DNA of 47,461 nt from DAOUAE01 sp034433795 (GTDB lineage Bacteria > Chloroflexota > UBA6077 > FW602-bin22 > DAOUAE01): contig DAOUAE010000076.1 in NCBI GenBank assembly GCA_034433795.1, positions 1 to 47,461 on the forward strand, given 5' to 3'. The notes below the pieces were generated by a model. The model made no database searches. It was not told the DNA's origin and saw only the letters and a list, made by a program, of their open reading frames with translations. Position numbers and translations under genes: made by a program. This document shows positions 23,078-31,389 of this stretch, piece after piece (position 1 is the stretch's first letter; each line of letters starts with the position of its first letter).

Positions 23078-24942
23078 ACCCCCACCCGTTCCCGCAGCAC
23101 CCGCACGTCGCCCACCCGGCGGGTCAGGTGCTGCTGGTCCATGTACTCCAGGAGCGCCAGGACGTACTTGCGGCTGGTGCCGAAAAGATCGCGGACCTCG
23201 GCGACGGTCACCTGACCCTTCTCCCGGAGAAGGGCCACCACCCGCTCGACCATCTCGCGGTAGACCTCGGACCGGAGCGCCACGCTCTCGTTCAGCCGGA
23301 CGAGCCGTCCCTGCTCGACCAGGGCGGCGATGACCTCCTCGTCCAGCCCCAGGGTGGCCATCAGGTCCGGCAGGGACGGTGGGGCGTAGGGCTCCCGGCC
23401 CAGTTCGCCGAGCAGCCGCTCGACCCGCTCGGCCAGATCCGGGCCGAAGCGCACCGTGTGCTCGGCCAGCCGGAGGTGCGGGCCGGTCTCGGCCAGCGTC
23501 CCTTCCGCGACCAGGCGCTGGACCACCGCCCCGAAGAGCCGGGGCGGAAAGCCCAGCCGGCTCTTGAGTTCCTCACGGGGCATCCCGGCGCGGAGTGGGT
23601 GCCGCTGGTGGTAGGCGCGCAGCGTCCCCAGAACGCGCTCCCGGCACTGCTCCCACCAGCGCCGGGCGGTCAGGAGGTCGCCCAGCGTGACGATCTCTCC
23701 CTGGGCCTGCAGACTCGCCAGCGCCCGCTGGACCGTCTCCGCCTCCAGGCCGGTCTGGAGGCCCAGGAGCCCGGGCTCCTGAGGTCCCTGCTCCAGCAGG
23801 TGCCGGAGACGGTCGGTGGGAGCGCCCCGACGCAGGATCTCCAGCCGGGCGAGCAGCCCCGGCTCCGACCGTCGGTGTCGGCGGGCGTGGGCGTCGACGA
23901 CCTCGCCGCCGCCGACCGTGGCGTTGGGCGTGCGCAGGACAAAGAGGTCGCCCCGGGCCAGGGCCAGCGGCGCCGCCAGCCGCAGCTGAATCCAGCCGCT
24001 CGCGCCCGGCTCGATCCGCTCGCCCTCAAGGACGATGACCCGGGCCATGGTCTCGGCGGTGCCGCTGTGGAAACTCAGGACGCTGTTGTGGACCAGCGGG
24101 CCGGCCTCGGCCAGCACCCGGACGTGGGCGTCGACGACCGTCGTCGGCTGGAGCCAGCCCGGCACCGTCACCACATGGCCCCGCCAGAGGTGTTCGGTGG
24201 CCAGTCCGGCCAGGTTCACCGCCACCCGCGTGCCGGGGAGCGCCACCTCGACCTTCTGGCGGTGGGTCTGGATGCCACGGCTCCGGGTGCGCAGCCCGCC
24301 CGGCTGGACCTCCAGCTCCTGGCCGACGTGCAGCCGCCCGCCGGTGAGCGTGCCGGTGACGACCGTCCCGAAGCCGGCGACGGTGAACACCCGGTCGATG
24401 GGCAGGCGGGGTCGGCCCAGGTCCGGTCGCGGGGGAGTCTCGGCCAGCGTCGCCACCAGCGTCTGGATCAGCTGGTCCAGGCCGGCCCCGGTCAGGGCCG
24501 AGACCGGCACGATGGGGGCGCCGGCCAGGGCGGTGCGGGCCAGGTACTCCTGGACATCGCTCCGGACCAGGTCCAGCCAGTCGGGCTCGACCAGGTCGAT
24601 CTTGGAGAGCGCGACCACCGCCCGGTGGATCCCGAGGAGTTCGAGGATGGCCACGTGCTCGCGCGTCTGGGGCATGACCCCCTCGTCGGCGGCGACGACC
24701 AGGAGGGCGAGGTCAATGCCCCCCACCCCGGCCAGCATGTTCTTGATAAACCGCTCGTGGCCCGGCACATCCACCAGGCTGACCTCGCGCCCGTCCGGCA
24801 GCCGGAGCCAGGCGAAGCCCAGATCGATGGTCATCCCCCGCTCTTTCTCCTCCCGCAGGCGGTCGGGGTCGATCCCGGTCAGGGCTTTGACCAGGGTGGA
24901 CTTGCCGTGGTCGACGTGGCCCGCGGTGCCGATGACGTACAC
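23074..24942 (-). CDS. selB: Selenocysteine-specific elongation factor SelB
   Basis: SelB is a GTPase that brings selenocysteyl-tRNA to UGA codons marked by a SECIS element. The 622-residue protein opens VYVIGTAGHVDHGKSTL. It has the DPDRLREEKERGMTIDLGFAW switch region, DVPGHERFIKNML, SKIDL, two beta-barrel domains and C-terminal winged helices (to LEYMDQQHLTRRVGDVRVLRE), the SelB-specific layout that separates it from EF-Tu. The start is GTG at 24942 with GAGAGG upstream; the frame upstream of it is antisense to the rhodanese gene. selA, selD and tRNA-Sec are not in the window, and no Sec-encoding UGA was recognised. Confidence 0.94.
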   Translation of the reverse strand: MYVIGTAGHVDHGKSTLVKALTGIDPDRLREEKERGMTIDLGFAWLRLPDGREVSLVDVPGHERFIKNMLAGVGGIDLALLVVAADEGVMPQTREHVAILELLGIHRAVVALSKIDLVEPDWLDLVRSDVQEYLARTALAGAPIVPVSALTGAGLDQLIQTLVATLAETPPRPDLGRPRLPIDRVFTVAGFGTVVTGTLTGGRLHVGQELEVQPGGLRTRSRGIQTHRQKVEVALPGTRVAVNLAGLATEHLWRGHVVTVPGWLQPTTVVDAHVRVLAEAGPLVHNSVLSFHSGTAETMARVIVLEGERIEPGASGWIQLRLAAPLALARGDLFVLRTPNATVGGGEVVDAHARRHRRSEPGLLARLEILRRGAPTDRLRHLLEQGPQEPGLLGLQTGLEAETVQRALASLQAQGEIVTLGDLLTARRWWEQCRERVLGTLRAYHQRHPLRAGMPREELKSRLGFPPRLFGAVVQRLVAEGTLAETGPHLRLAEHTVRFGPDLAERVERLLGELGREPYAPPSLPDLMATLGLDEEVIAALVEQGRLVRLNESVALRSEVYREMVERVVALLREKGQVTVAEVRDLFGTSRKYVLALLEYMDQQHLTRRVGDVRVLRERVGV

Positions 24943-25043
24943 AGCCTCTCGCCTCCGGCTTTCACCTGCAAGGATACGGGAAACGGCCCCGGCGATCAAG
25001 GCGACGCGCCAGGCGGCGCTGGTCTCCCGGCCGCCCGGCCGGC

Positions 25044-25049
25044 TACAAT
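25044..25049 (+). promoter_or_regulatory. -10 element for the rhodanese gene
   Basis: TACAAT, preceded by GGC, lies 34 bases before the ATG. selB starts divergently at 24942, so this is a shared intergenic region. Confidence 0.45.
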
Positions 25050-25083
25050 ACACCGCAGACATCACGCTCCAGAAGGGGAGAGA

Positions 25084-25932
25084 ATGATGGCGCGCGGCTA
25101 CGCCCGGCCCGATCTGCTGGCCGAAACCGACTGGCTGGCCGAGCACCTCGACGACCCGGACGTGCGGATCGTCGACTGCCGCTACTACTGGGACGGCCGC
25201 GACGGTCGGGCTGTCTACCAGGCCGGTCACATCCCCGGCGCCGTCTACTGCGACTGGACGGTGGACCTGGCCGACCCGGCCCAGGACCCGCCCAACCTCA
25301 TTCCGGGGCCGGAGCGGCTGGCCCAGGCCATGGGCCGGCTGGGGATCGGCAACCAGATGCTGGTGGTGGGCTACGACGACGAGGGCGGTCACTACGCCGC
25401 CCGCCTCTGGTGGGTGCTCCGCTACTACGGCCACGACCGGGTGAAGATCCTGAACGGCGGGATCCAGAAGTGGCTGGCCGAGGGGCGGCCGCTGGCCACC
25501 GGAACCACCGCGGTTTCGCCGGCCCGGTTCCAGCCCGGACCGCCGCGCGCCGATCTCCGTCTCCGGGGCGAGGACCTGCGCCGGCTCCTCGGCCAGCCGC
25601 AGCTTCTCCTTCTCGATGTGCGCCGGCCCAGCGAGTACACCGGCCAGGAGGTCCGGGCCGCTCGCGGCGGGCGCATCCCCGGCGCCCGGCACTTTTTCTG
25701 GCAGGAGAACCTCAACCCCGACTGGACCTTCCGCGACCCGGAGAGCCTGCGGGCCCGCCACGAAGCGGCCGGCGTCCGGCCGGATCGGCTGATCGTCACC
25801 TACTGCCAGGGAGGCGTCCGGGCCGCCCACGCCGCCTTCACCCTGGCCCTCCTGGGCTACGAGAACGTCCGGCTCTACGACGGCTCCTGGGCCGAGTGGG
25901 GCAACCGTCTCGACTGGCCCGTGGAAACGTAG
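25084..25932 (+). CDS. Two-domain rhodanese (thiosulfate/mercaptopyruvate sulfurtransferase)
   Basis: This 282-residue sulfurtransferase has two rhodanese domains. The first (about 15-130) has RIVDCRYYWDGRDGRAVYQAGHIPGAVY and is inactive-like. The second has LLLDVRRPSEYTG, RGGRIPGARHFFW and the active-site loop YCQGGVRAAH with the catalytic Cys. The CQGGVRA loop is closer to thiosulfate than mercaptopyruvate enzymes, though this is not decisive. GGGGAG precedes tandem ATGs at 25084 and 25087. It transfers sulfur in the cytoplasm, with no signal peptide. A bidirectional terminator follows. Confidence 0.92.
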   Translation: MMARGYARPDLLAETDWLAEHLDDPDVRIVDCRYYWDGRDGRAVYQAGHIPGAVYCDWTVDLADPAQDPPNLIPGPERLAQAMGRLGIGNQMLVVGYDDEGGHYAARLWWVLRYYGHDRVKILNGGIQKWLAEGRPLATGTTAVSPARFQPGPPRADLRLRGEDLRRLLGQPQLLLLDVRRPSEYTGQEVRAARGGRIPGARHFFWQENLNPDWTFRDPESLRARHEAAGVRPDRLIVTYCQGGVRAAHAAFTLALLGYENVRLYDGSWAEWGNRLDWPVET

Positions 25933-25983
25933 GGGCCTCGCTCCACCGCCCTTTCGCCAGCGTCTCTGGCCCGGGCCGAAAAG

Positions 25984-26014
25984 ACCGGGACCGGCCAGAA
26001 CGGCCGGTCCCGGT
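25984..26014. terminator. Bidirectional hairpin between rhodanese and aldolase genes
   Basis: A perfect 13-base stem (ACCGGGACCGGCC with its complement) and a 5-base loop lies 51 bases after the rhodanese stop and 17 bases after the aldolase stop on the other strand. A short A run precedes it, giving some T residues on the minus-strand transcript. It is the only structure between these convergent genes. Confidence 0.75.
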
Positions 26015-26030
26015 GGCGGTGGGGCCGGTT

Positions 26031-26963
26031 CTAGCGGGCCAGGGCGGGCGGCTTTTCGACGTGGCCGGGCGCCGGGTACTGGAGCATGATCTCGCGGATG
26101 CGCTGGGTGATCTTCAGGGCCTCGTCCCAGGGGCGCTGCCAGATGTTGCGCCCGAAGATCAGGCCGGTCGCCCCGGCTTCCATCGCCAGCCGGGCCTTCT
26201 CCAGCAGCTGCTCGTCGCTGATCTTCCCGCCGCCCGAGATGATGACCAGCGAGCGGCCGGCCGACTCGACCACCTTGGCGATGGCCTCCAGGGTGCTCAG
26301 CCGCAGTTCGTTGTAGGGGCTGGGCGAGAGCTTCATCTTGGCCTCGTCGATGACCGGGACGTTGACCTTGATGACGTCCGCCCCCAGTTCGGCCGCCACG
26401 CGCGCGGCGTAGTCGACGGCGTAGAGGCTGTCGCGCCCGCCCTTCTGCTCGACGTACCGCCCACGCGGATAGGCCCAGACGATGAGCGGCATCCCGTAGC
26501 GCTCGCACGCGCGCCGGACCTGCTCCAGCTGGCGGAAGTCCTCATCCTGGCGCGGCGAGCCGACGTAGAGGGTGTAGCCGACGGCGTCCGCCCCCAGGCG
26601 CACCGCGTCCTCGACCGAGCCGGTCAGCCCGGAGAAGGCCTCGTCGTCGGGCGGGATATCGGTCTTGCCGTTGATTTTGAGGACCAGCGGCACCTCGCCG
26701 GCGTACTCTTTCATGTACTTTTCGGCCAGACCGACATGGAAAACGATCCCCGAGAAGCCCGCCTCCTTGGCCAGCCGGACCTGGAAGGCCGGGTCGGCCG
26801 CCGGCGGGTTGACGGCGAAGTCGCGCGGCCCGTGTTCCAACCCCTGGTCCACCGGCAGGAGCAGCATCGTGCCGTTGCCCGGCCCGTGGTCGTAGAGCAG
26901 ACGGTGCAGCCGCGTCCGCTTCCCAATGCTGAGGTCCAGGTCGTCCAGGCTATACCGCGGCAT
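26031..26963 (-). CDS. Class I fructose-bisphosphate aldolase, DhnA/archaeal type
   Basis: This 310-residue aldolase is of the DhnA family. Key features are LLLPVDQGLEHGPRDF, SGIVFHVGLAEKY, Schiff-base Lys199 in GADVIKVNVP, and the phosphate-binding segments VIISGGGKISDEQ and GATGLIFGRNIWQRP. This fits fructose-1,6-bisphosphate cleavage or formation in glycolysis/gluconeogenesis. A 2-amino-3,7-dideoxy-heptulosonate synthase relation (aromatic amino acids) is a less likely alternative for this family. The ATG at 26963 follows GGAAGG. It has its own strong promoter and a terminator. Confidence 0.9.
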   Translation of the reverse strand: MPRYSLDDLDLSIGKRTRLHRLLYDHGPGNGTMLLLPVDQGLEHGPRDFAVNPPAADPAFQVRLAKEAGFSGIVFHVGLAEKYMKEYAGEVPLVLKINGKTDIPPDDEAFSGLTGSVEDAVRLGADAVGYTLYVGSPRQDEDFRQLEQVRRACERYGMPLIVWAYPRGRYVEQKGGRDSLYAVDYAARVAAELGADVIKVNVPVIDEAKMKLSPSPYNELRLSTLEAIAKVVESAGRSLVIISGGGKISDEQLLEKARLAMEAGATGLIFGRNIWQRPWDEALKITQRIREIMLQYPAPGHVEKPPALAR

Positions 26964-27017
26964 AGTCCCCTTCCTTTCGTCAGCGCCGAGGAACCCCCTC
27001 GCACATTCCCTATAGAG

Positions 27018-27045
27018 GCTATACGATCCGTCGAGAGTATGTCAA
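27018..27045 (-). promoter_or_regulatory. Promoter of the aldolase gene
   Basis: On the minus strand TTGACA (27045-27040), 16 bases, then TATAGC (27023-27018), about 55 bases before the ATG. The -35 is a perfect consensus. A second A+T-rich patch, CTATAG, follows. Confidence 0.6.
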
Positions 27046-27093
27046 CCCGACGCGCCCGGCCCGCCCCCGGCGGGCCGGGCGAAAGGAGCGCCG

Positions 27094-27495
27094 ATGCCGG
27101 TCTACCGGAGCGACGATTTCGCGCCCAGCGCTGGCCTGCCCGGCGTGGCCGTCACCGAACTGCTGGACGGCCGTCGGGGGACGGCGAGCCTGACCCTCGG
27201 GCTCATCGACCTCCTCCCCGGGGGCCTGATCCCCGCCCATCGGCATCCGGTGGAGAAGGTGTTCTACGTCCTGGCGGGCACGGCCACGGTCGTCCTCGAC
27301 GGTCAGGCGTTCGCCCTCCGGCCGGGCGACCTTGTCCTGGTGCCGGCAGGGGTCAGCCACCGGCTGGTCGGCGAGGGAACGGGCTGTCGTCTTCTGTTCG
27401 TCTATCCGGCGCCGACGCATCCCCCGGCGGACTGGCAGGAGCCTCTCCCGCCGGATCTGCGCGGTGTGGGGCCGGCAGCGGAGACGGGGGCGTGA
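27094..27495 (+). CDS. Small single-domain cupin
   Basis: This 133-residue cupin has motif 1 HRHPVEKVFYVLAGTATVVLDG with the metal-binding His/Glu set and motif 2 LRPGDLVLVPAGVSHRL. A cupin barrel of this size may be an isomerase, dioxygenase or sugar-binding protein; I cannot choose. AAAGGAG precedes the ATG. The last third of the gene overlaps, on the opposite strand, the 3' end of a histidine kinase gene by 143 bases. The conserved cupin motif 2 lies partly inside the overlap, so this reading frame is certainly constrained. Confidence 0.87.
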   Translation: MPVYRSDDFAPSAGLPGVAVTELLDGRRGTASLTLGLIDLLPGGLIPAHRHPVEKVFYVLAGTATVVLDGQAFALRPGDLVLVPAGVSHRLVGEGTGCRLLFVYPAPTHPPADWQEPLPPDLRGVGPAAETGA

Positions 27496-28837
27496 TCGGC
27501 ACCCGCAGGTGGAGGTGGGTGCCCTGGCCCGGGGCGGTTGTGATGGTCAGGGTGGCGCCGATGGCCTCGGCCCGCTCGCGCATGCCGACAAGCCCGTAGC
27601 GCCCGCTCTCCAGGAGGGCGGTCTCGCCCCGCCACTCGAAACCGCAGCCGTCGTCGGTCACCGTCATCGTCAGACCCGTGGCGCCGGCGTAAAGGTCGAC
27701 CCAGACGGTCCGGGCCCGGGCGTGGCGCTGGACGTTGGCCAGCGCCTCCTCCAGGATGCGCAGGATCTGGTACTGGGTCTCGGCCGGCAGCCGGGGGAGG
27801 GGCTCGACGAGTTGCGGGAGGACGACGAGCCCGGTCTGAGAGGCGAACTCCGCGCAGAGCGCCCGGATGTGGGCGTGGAGGGCCTCCTCCGGTCCGCTCA
27901 GACGCAGGTCGCCGATCACGCGCCGGGTCTCCTGCTGCAGCAGACAGGTGTACTCGTACAGCCTGGCCAGACGTTCGCGGAGGGCCGGGGGCAGGTGGTC
28001 GCCGGTCAGGTTGGCCAGCGCCAGGCTCACCCCGACCAGCCCCTTGGCGACGCGGTCGTGGAGTTCGCGGGCGATGCGCAGCCGCTCGGCCATCTGGGCC
28101 TCGCGCTGGAGCGCCGCCCGGAACTGGGCCACGTAGCGTTGCAGGCGCTGTTCCTGGGCGGTGTGCAGCGCCCGCAGGGCCTGGAGGCGCTCGGCCTGGG
28201 CCCGGGCCGTCTCCGCGATCAGGCGCCGGTCCTGGCGGGCCACGTACCCCAGGAGGAGGGCGGTCCCCGCCAGATAGATCAGCCGGGTGGCCAGGGTGGT
28301 CGGCGTGGCGTGGTGGGCCACCCGGGGCGGGAGCGGATCGTCGGCCAGGAGATCGAGGGCCAGGGTGCCCACGCCCAGGCAGCTCAGGGTGGCGAGCAGG
28401 CCGGTGAGGAGCACCAGGGTCGGGCTGTGGCGCAGGGCGGCCATGGCCACGATGGCGAAGTAGAGCCAGCCGACCGAGGCCATAAACAGAGTGGTCGGAG
28501 TGGTCAGCGTCGAGGCGACCAGGTAGGCGGTGAGCAGGGCAAGCGAGGTCAGGCTGGTGCCGTACTTCAGCCACGGGCGATAGCGTCCCGACCGGGCCCA
28601 CCACAGCCCCAGCGCGGCCACGGCCGTCTGGAGGCCGAGGAGGCCGGCGCCGAAGAGCACCTGGACCGGCCGGAGGGCCCCGCTGACGCTGTTGAGGGCC
28701 AGCACCGCCGCCAGTATCAGGCAGATGCCCAGCGTCAGCCGGCAGGCCAGGCACTCGCCCTGCTGCTCCTGGGCAAGGATCCACCGCGTCGGTGTCCCCG
28801 GCTGTTCCGCCGGGGACGTGGTCTCGTCTGGCGACAC
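27353..28837 (-). CDS. HisKA_3-type membrane sensor histidine kinase
   Basis: This 494-residue sensor of the NarX/DesK class has an N-terminal array of about six hydrophobic segments (residues 35-210), a coiled coil (about 215-255) and dimerisation/phosphoacceptor His260 in RIARELHDRVAKGLVGVSL. The ATPase domain has EALANVQRHA, VTDDGCGF and GLVGMRERAEAIGA. The last 48 residues after RVPITP are Pro/Ala-rich and encoded antisense to the cupin gene. The GTG start at 28837 lies 15 bases after the der stop. No response-regulator gene adjoins it. The LuxR-type regulator at 4975-5634 could be a partner, but this is unproven. Confidence 0.88.
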   Translation of the reverse strand: MSPDETTSPAEQPGTPTRWILAQEQQGECLACRLTLGICLILAAVLALNSVSGALRPVQVLFGAGLLGLQTAVAALGLWWARSGRYRPWLKYGTSLTSLALLTAYLVASTLTTPTTLFMASVGWLYFAIVAMAALRHSPTLVLLTGLLATLSCLGVGTLALDLLADDPLPPRVAHHATPTTLATRLIYLAGTALLLGYVARQDRRLIAETARAQAERLQALRALHTAQEQRLQRYVAQFRAALQREAQMAERLRIARELHDRVAKGLVGVSLALANLTGDHLPPALRERLARLYEYTCLLQQETRRVIGDLRLSGPEEALHAHIRALCAEFASQTGLVVLPQLVEPLPRLPAETQYQILRILEEALANVQRHARARTVWVDLYAGATGLTMTVTDDGCGFEWRGETALLESGRYGLVGMRERAEAIGATLTITTAPGQGTHLHLRVPITPPSPLPAPHRADPAGEAPASPPGDASAPDRRTEDDSPFPRRPAGG

Positions 28838-28852
28838 CCCTGTTCCCGACTC

Positions 28853-30184
28853 CTAGCGTGTGCCGACCTGCTGCGAGGTCCGGGCGCGGAAGATCAGCCG
28901 GAGGGCTGTTCCCTGGAAGCCGAAGGCCTCGCGCAGCCGGTTCTCCAGGAACCGCTCGTAGGAGAAGTGCAGGAGGTCGGGGTCGTTGACGAAGAAGACG
29001 AAGGTGGGGGGGCGGATCTCGGCCTGGGTGATGTAGTAGATTTTCAGGCGTTTGCCGCCGACCGGCGGCGGCGGATGGGCCTGGATCGCCGCCCGCAGGA
29101 CCTCGTTCAGGACCGCCGTCGGCACGCGGCGGCTGCGCTCCTGTTGGATGGTCAGGAGCAGATCGAGGACCTGCTGGACGTTCTCGCCGGTCTTGGCCGA
29201 CAGAAAGAGTATCGGCGCCCAGGGCATGAACTTGAGGGCGCTGCGGACGTGCTGGGTGTATTCGTGTTCGATGTTGGGGGTCTTGGGGATGAGGTCCCAC
29301 TTGTTGACGGCCAGGAGGCAGCCGCGCCCGGCGTCGCGGATGTAGCCGGCCAGGTGGGCGTCCTGGGCCGTGACCCCCTCGACCGCGTCCAGAACCAGGA
29401 CGCTGATGTCGCTCCGATTGATGGCCCGCAGGGCCCGCAGCACACTGTAGCGCTCGATCCCGGCCTCGATCCGCCCCCGTCGCCGGATGCCGGCGGTGTC
29501 CACCAGGATGATCCGTTCCCCGCGCCACTCGATGAGCGTGTCGATGGTGTCGCGGGTTGTCCCCGGCTGCTCACTGACGATCGCCCGCTCGCTCCCCACG
29601 ATCGCGTTGAGGAGCGACGACTTGCCCACGTTGGGCCGGCCGACGATGGCCGCCCGGATGGCCTCGATCTCCTCCTCGGGCACCCGCGCGGGCAGCCGGG
29701 CCACGACCTCGTCCAGGAGGTCGTTGATCCCCTGGCCGTGCAGGGCCGAGATGGCCACCACCGGCGCCAGGCCCAGCTGGTAGAACTCGTTGGCCATCAG
29801 CCGGCGCTCGGGGTTGTCGCACTTGTTGACCGCCACGATCACCGGCTTGCCGCTGCGGCGCAGGAGATCGGCCACCTCCAGGTCGCTGGCCGTGACCCCC
29901 TCGCGCACGTCGACCAGGAAGATCACCACGTCGGCCTCGCGGATGGCGATCTCGGCCTGCTCTTTGACCCGCCGGGCCAGGTCGCTGCCCGGCGTGATCT
30001 CCAGGCCGCCGGTGTCGACCAGGGTGAAGGCGTAGCCGGACCACTCGGTGTCGGCCCCGATGCGGTCGCGGGTGGTGCCGGGTTCGTCCTCGACGATCGC
30101 CACCGGCCTCCCGACGATGCGGTTGAAGAGCGTCGATTTGCCGACGTTTGGTCGCCCGACAATGGCCACGATCGGCTTGGCCAT
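28853..30184 (-). CDS. der: Ribosome biogenesis GTPase Der (EngA)
   Basis: Der has two GTPase domains and a C-terminal KH-like domain and acts in 50S ribosomal subunit assembly. The 443-residue protein shows GRPNVGKST at 10-18 with DTGGLE and NKCD, then a second GRPNVGKSS with DTAGIRRRG and NKWD. The C-terminal domain has KRLKIYYITQAEIRPPTFVFFVNDP. Length is standard. The ATG at 30184 is 11 bases after the cdaR stop, so it is part of argF-cdaA-cdaR-der-kinase. Confidence 0.96.
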   Translation of the reverse strand: MAKPIVAIVGRPNVGKSTLFNRIVGRPVAIVEDEPGTTRDRIGADTEWSGYAFTLVDTGGLEITPGSDLARRVKEQAEIAIREADVVIFLVDVREGVTASDLEVADLLRRSGKPVIVAVNKCDNPERRLMANEFYQLGLAPVVAISALHGQGINDLLDEVVARLPARVPEEEIEAIRAAIVGRPNVGKSSLLNAIVGSERAIVSEQPGTTRDTIDTLIEWRGERIILVDTAGIRRRGRIEAGIERYSVLRALRAINRSDISVLVLDAVEGVTAQDAHLAGYIRDAGRGCLLAVNKWDLIPKTPNIEHEYTQHVRSALKFMPWAPILFLSAKTGENVQQVLDLLLTIQQERSRRVPTAVLNEVLRAAIQAHPPPPVGGKRLKIYYITQAEIRPPTFVFFVNDPDLLHFSYERFLENRLREAFGFQGTALRLIFRARTSQQVGTR

Positions 30185-30195
30185 CGGCTCCTCCC

Positions 30196-31389
30196 TTACC
30201 GGATGGTCACGGTCACCCGTTCGGGCGTCAGCGAGAGCACCCGGAGCGGGGCGGGCAGTTCGACCCGCGGCCGGACCAGGTGGGTGCCAACCCCCAGTCC
30301 CCCGGCCTCGACCACCACCCGGACGTCCTGAGGCTTGAGGGCGGTGAGGACCGGCATCGGCCCGGCGACCACGACCTGGACTGCCGGCGGGGTGACGGTG
30401 GCCCGCAGTCCGTCGCCGACCTGGCGGACCTCCGGGGCCACCTCGAGGAGTTTGCTCGACTCCACCGGGCTGACGTAGACCCGGACGACCAGGGTCTGCC
30501 GGCGGGCCAGCGAGACCCCGGTCGGCAGGACCGGCTCGGTGTTGAGGGCCAGATCGCCCACCGCTCCGGTGATGTCCACCGGACGGGTGGACAGGTAGTC
30601 CAGGTCGCCCAGCACCTTGGGGTCGCCGAAGACGGTGATGGCCACCGGGTCGATCATAATGCCGACCACCTGGTAGCCGAGGGCCGGCGAGCCGGTCACC
30701 TGGGGGACCACCGGCAGGGTCTTGTAGGTCAGCTGCTGCTCGATGGGCACCTCAACCAGGATCGGCTGGTCCGGCGCCACCGTCACCTTTTCGACCGGCT
30801 GCTCGCTGGCGTTCACCGGCTGCCCTTTGACCGTCTGGCTCAGCGTCGACTTGGCCCCCTCGATGTTCACCTTGGCCACCACCGCCGTCACCTGCTCGAC
30901 CAGCGACTGGGGCCCGACCACGATCACCCGCTCCGGGGTCACCCGTGGCGGGCGGGCGATGTAGCCCTCCGGCGCGACCCCTTCGACCACCACCCGGACC
31001 GGCACCTCTTTCCGGCCCGTGGGCTCGAGGTGCAGGGCGACCCGGGCCGGTTCGATCTGCTCGATCCGCACCCGGCGGTCCTGCGACTCGACCTCGACCG
31101 GCACCTCGGAGAGGCCCGCCCGGGCCTTGGAGGCGTCGACCTTGGCCTTGAACATGCCCGGTCCCAGCCCCTCGGCCACGTCGCGGGGGGCCACCACGGT
31201 GACCGTGACCGGCGGGACCTCGTTGCGCAGGGTCAGGCCGGCCGGCAGGTTCAGCACCGTCACCGGGATGCCGGTGAACGTCCGGGTCGTATCCGGGTTC
31301 TGCTGGACGGTCACCACCACCCACAGCACCGTCGACAGCAGCACCGAGAGCAGCATCCAGGCCAGGTTGTGTTTGAGAAACGTCATCAT
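30196..31389 (-). CDS. cdaR: CdaR/YbbR-domain regulator of diadenylate cyclase
   Basis: CdaR is a membrane-anchored extracytoplasmic protein that modulates CdaA. The 397-residue protein has an N-terminal anchor helix (WMLLSVLLSTVLWVVVTV) followed by four YbbR-like beta repeats, each about 80 residues, with segments such as GIPVTVLNLPAGLTL and VPVRVVVEGVAPEGY. The ATG at 31389 follows the cdaA stop directly (TAGATGATG); a second ATG is at 31386. The cdaA-cdaR pairing is the classical c-di-AMP module. Confidence 0.92.
   Translation of the reverse strand: MMTFLKHNLAWMLLSVLLSTVLWVVVTVQQNPDTTRTFTGIPVTVLNLPAGLTLRNEVPPVTVTVVAPRDVAEGLGPGMFKAKVDASKARAGLSEVPVEVESQDRRVRIEQIEPARVALHLEPTGRKEVPVRVVVEGVAPEGYIARPPRVTPERVIVVGPQSLVEQVTAVVAKVNIEGAKSTLSQTVKGQPVNASEQPVEKVTVAPDQPILVEVPIEQQLTYKTLPVVPQVTGSPALGYQVVGIMIDPVAITVFGDPKVLGDLDYLSTRPVDITGAVGDLALNTEPVLPTGVSLARRQTLVVRVYVSPVESSKLLEVAPEVRQVGDGLRATVTPPAVQVVVAGPMPVLTALKPQDVRVVVEAGGLGVGTHLVRPRVELPAPLRVLSLTPERVTVTIR

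Noticed and set aside
27402..29528. Long minus-strand frame overlapping der and the kinase
   Set aside because: Different frame from both motif-bearing proteins; rich in Arg/Pro/Gly with no domain pattern.
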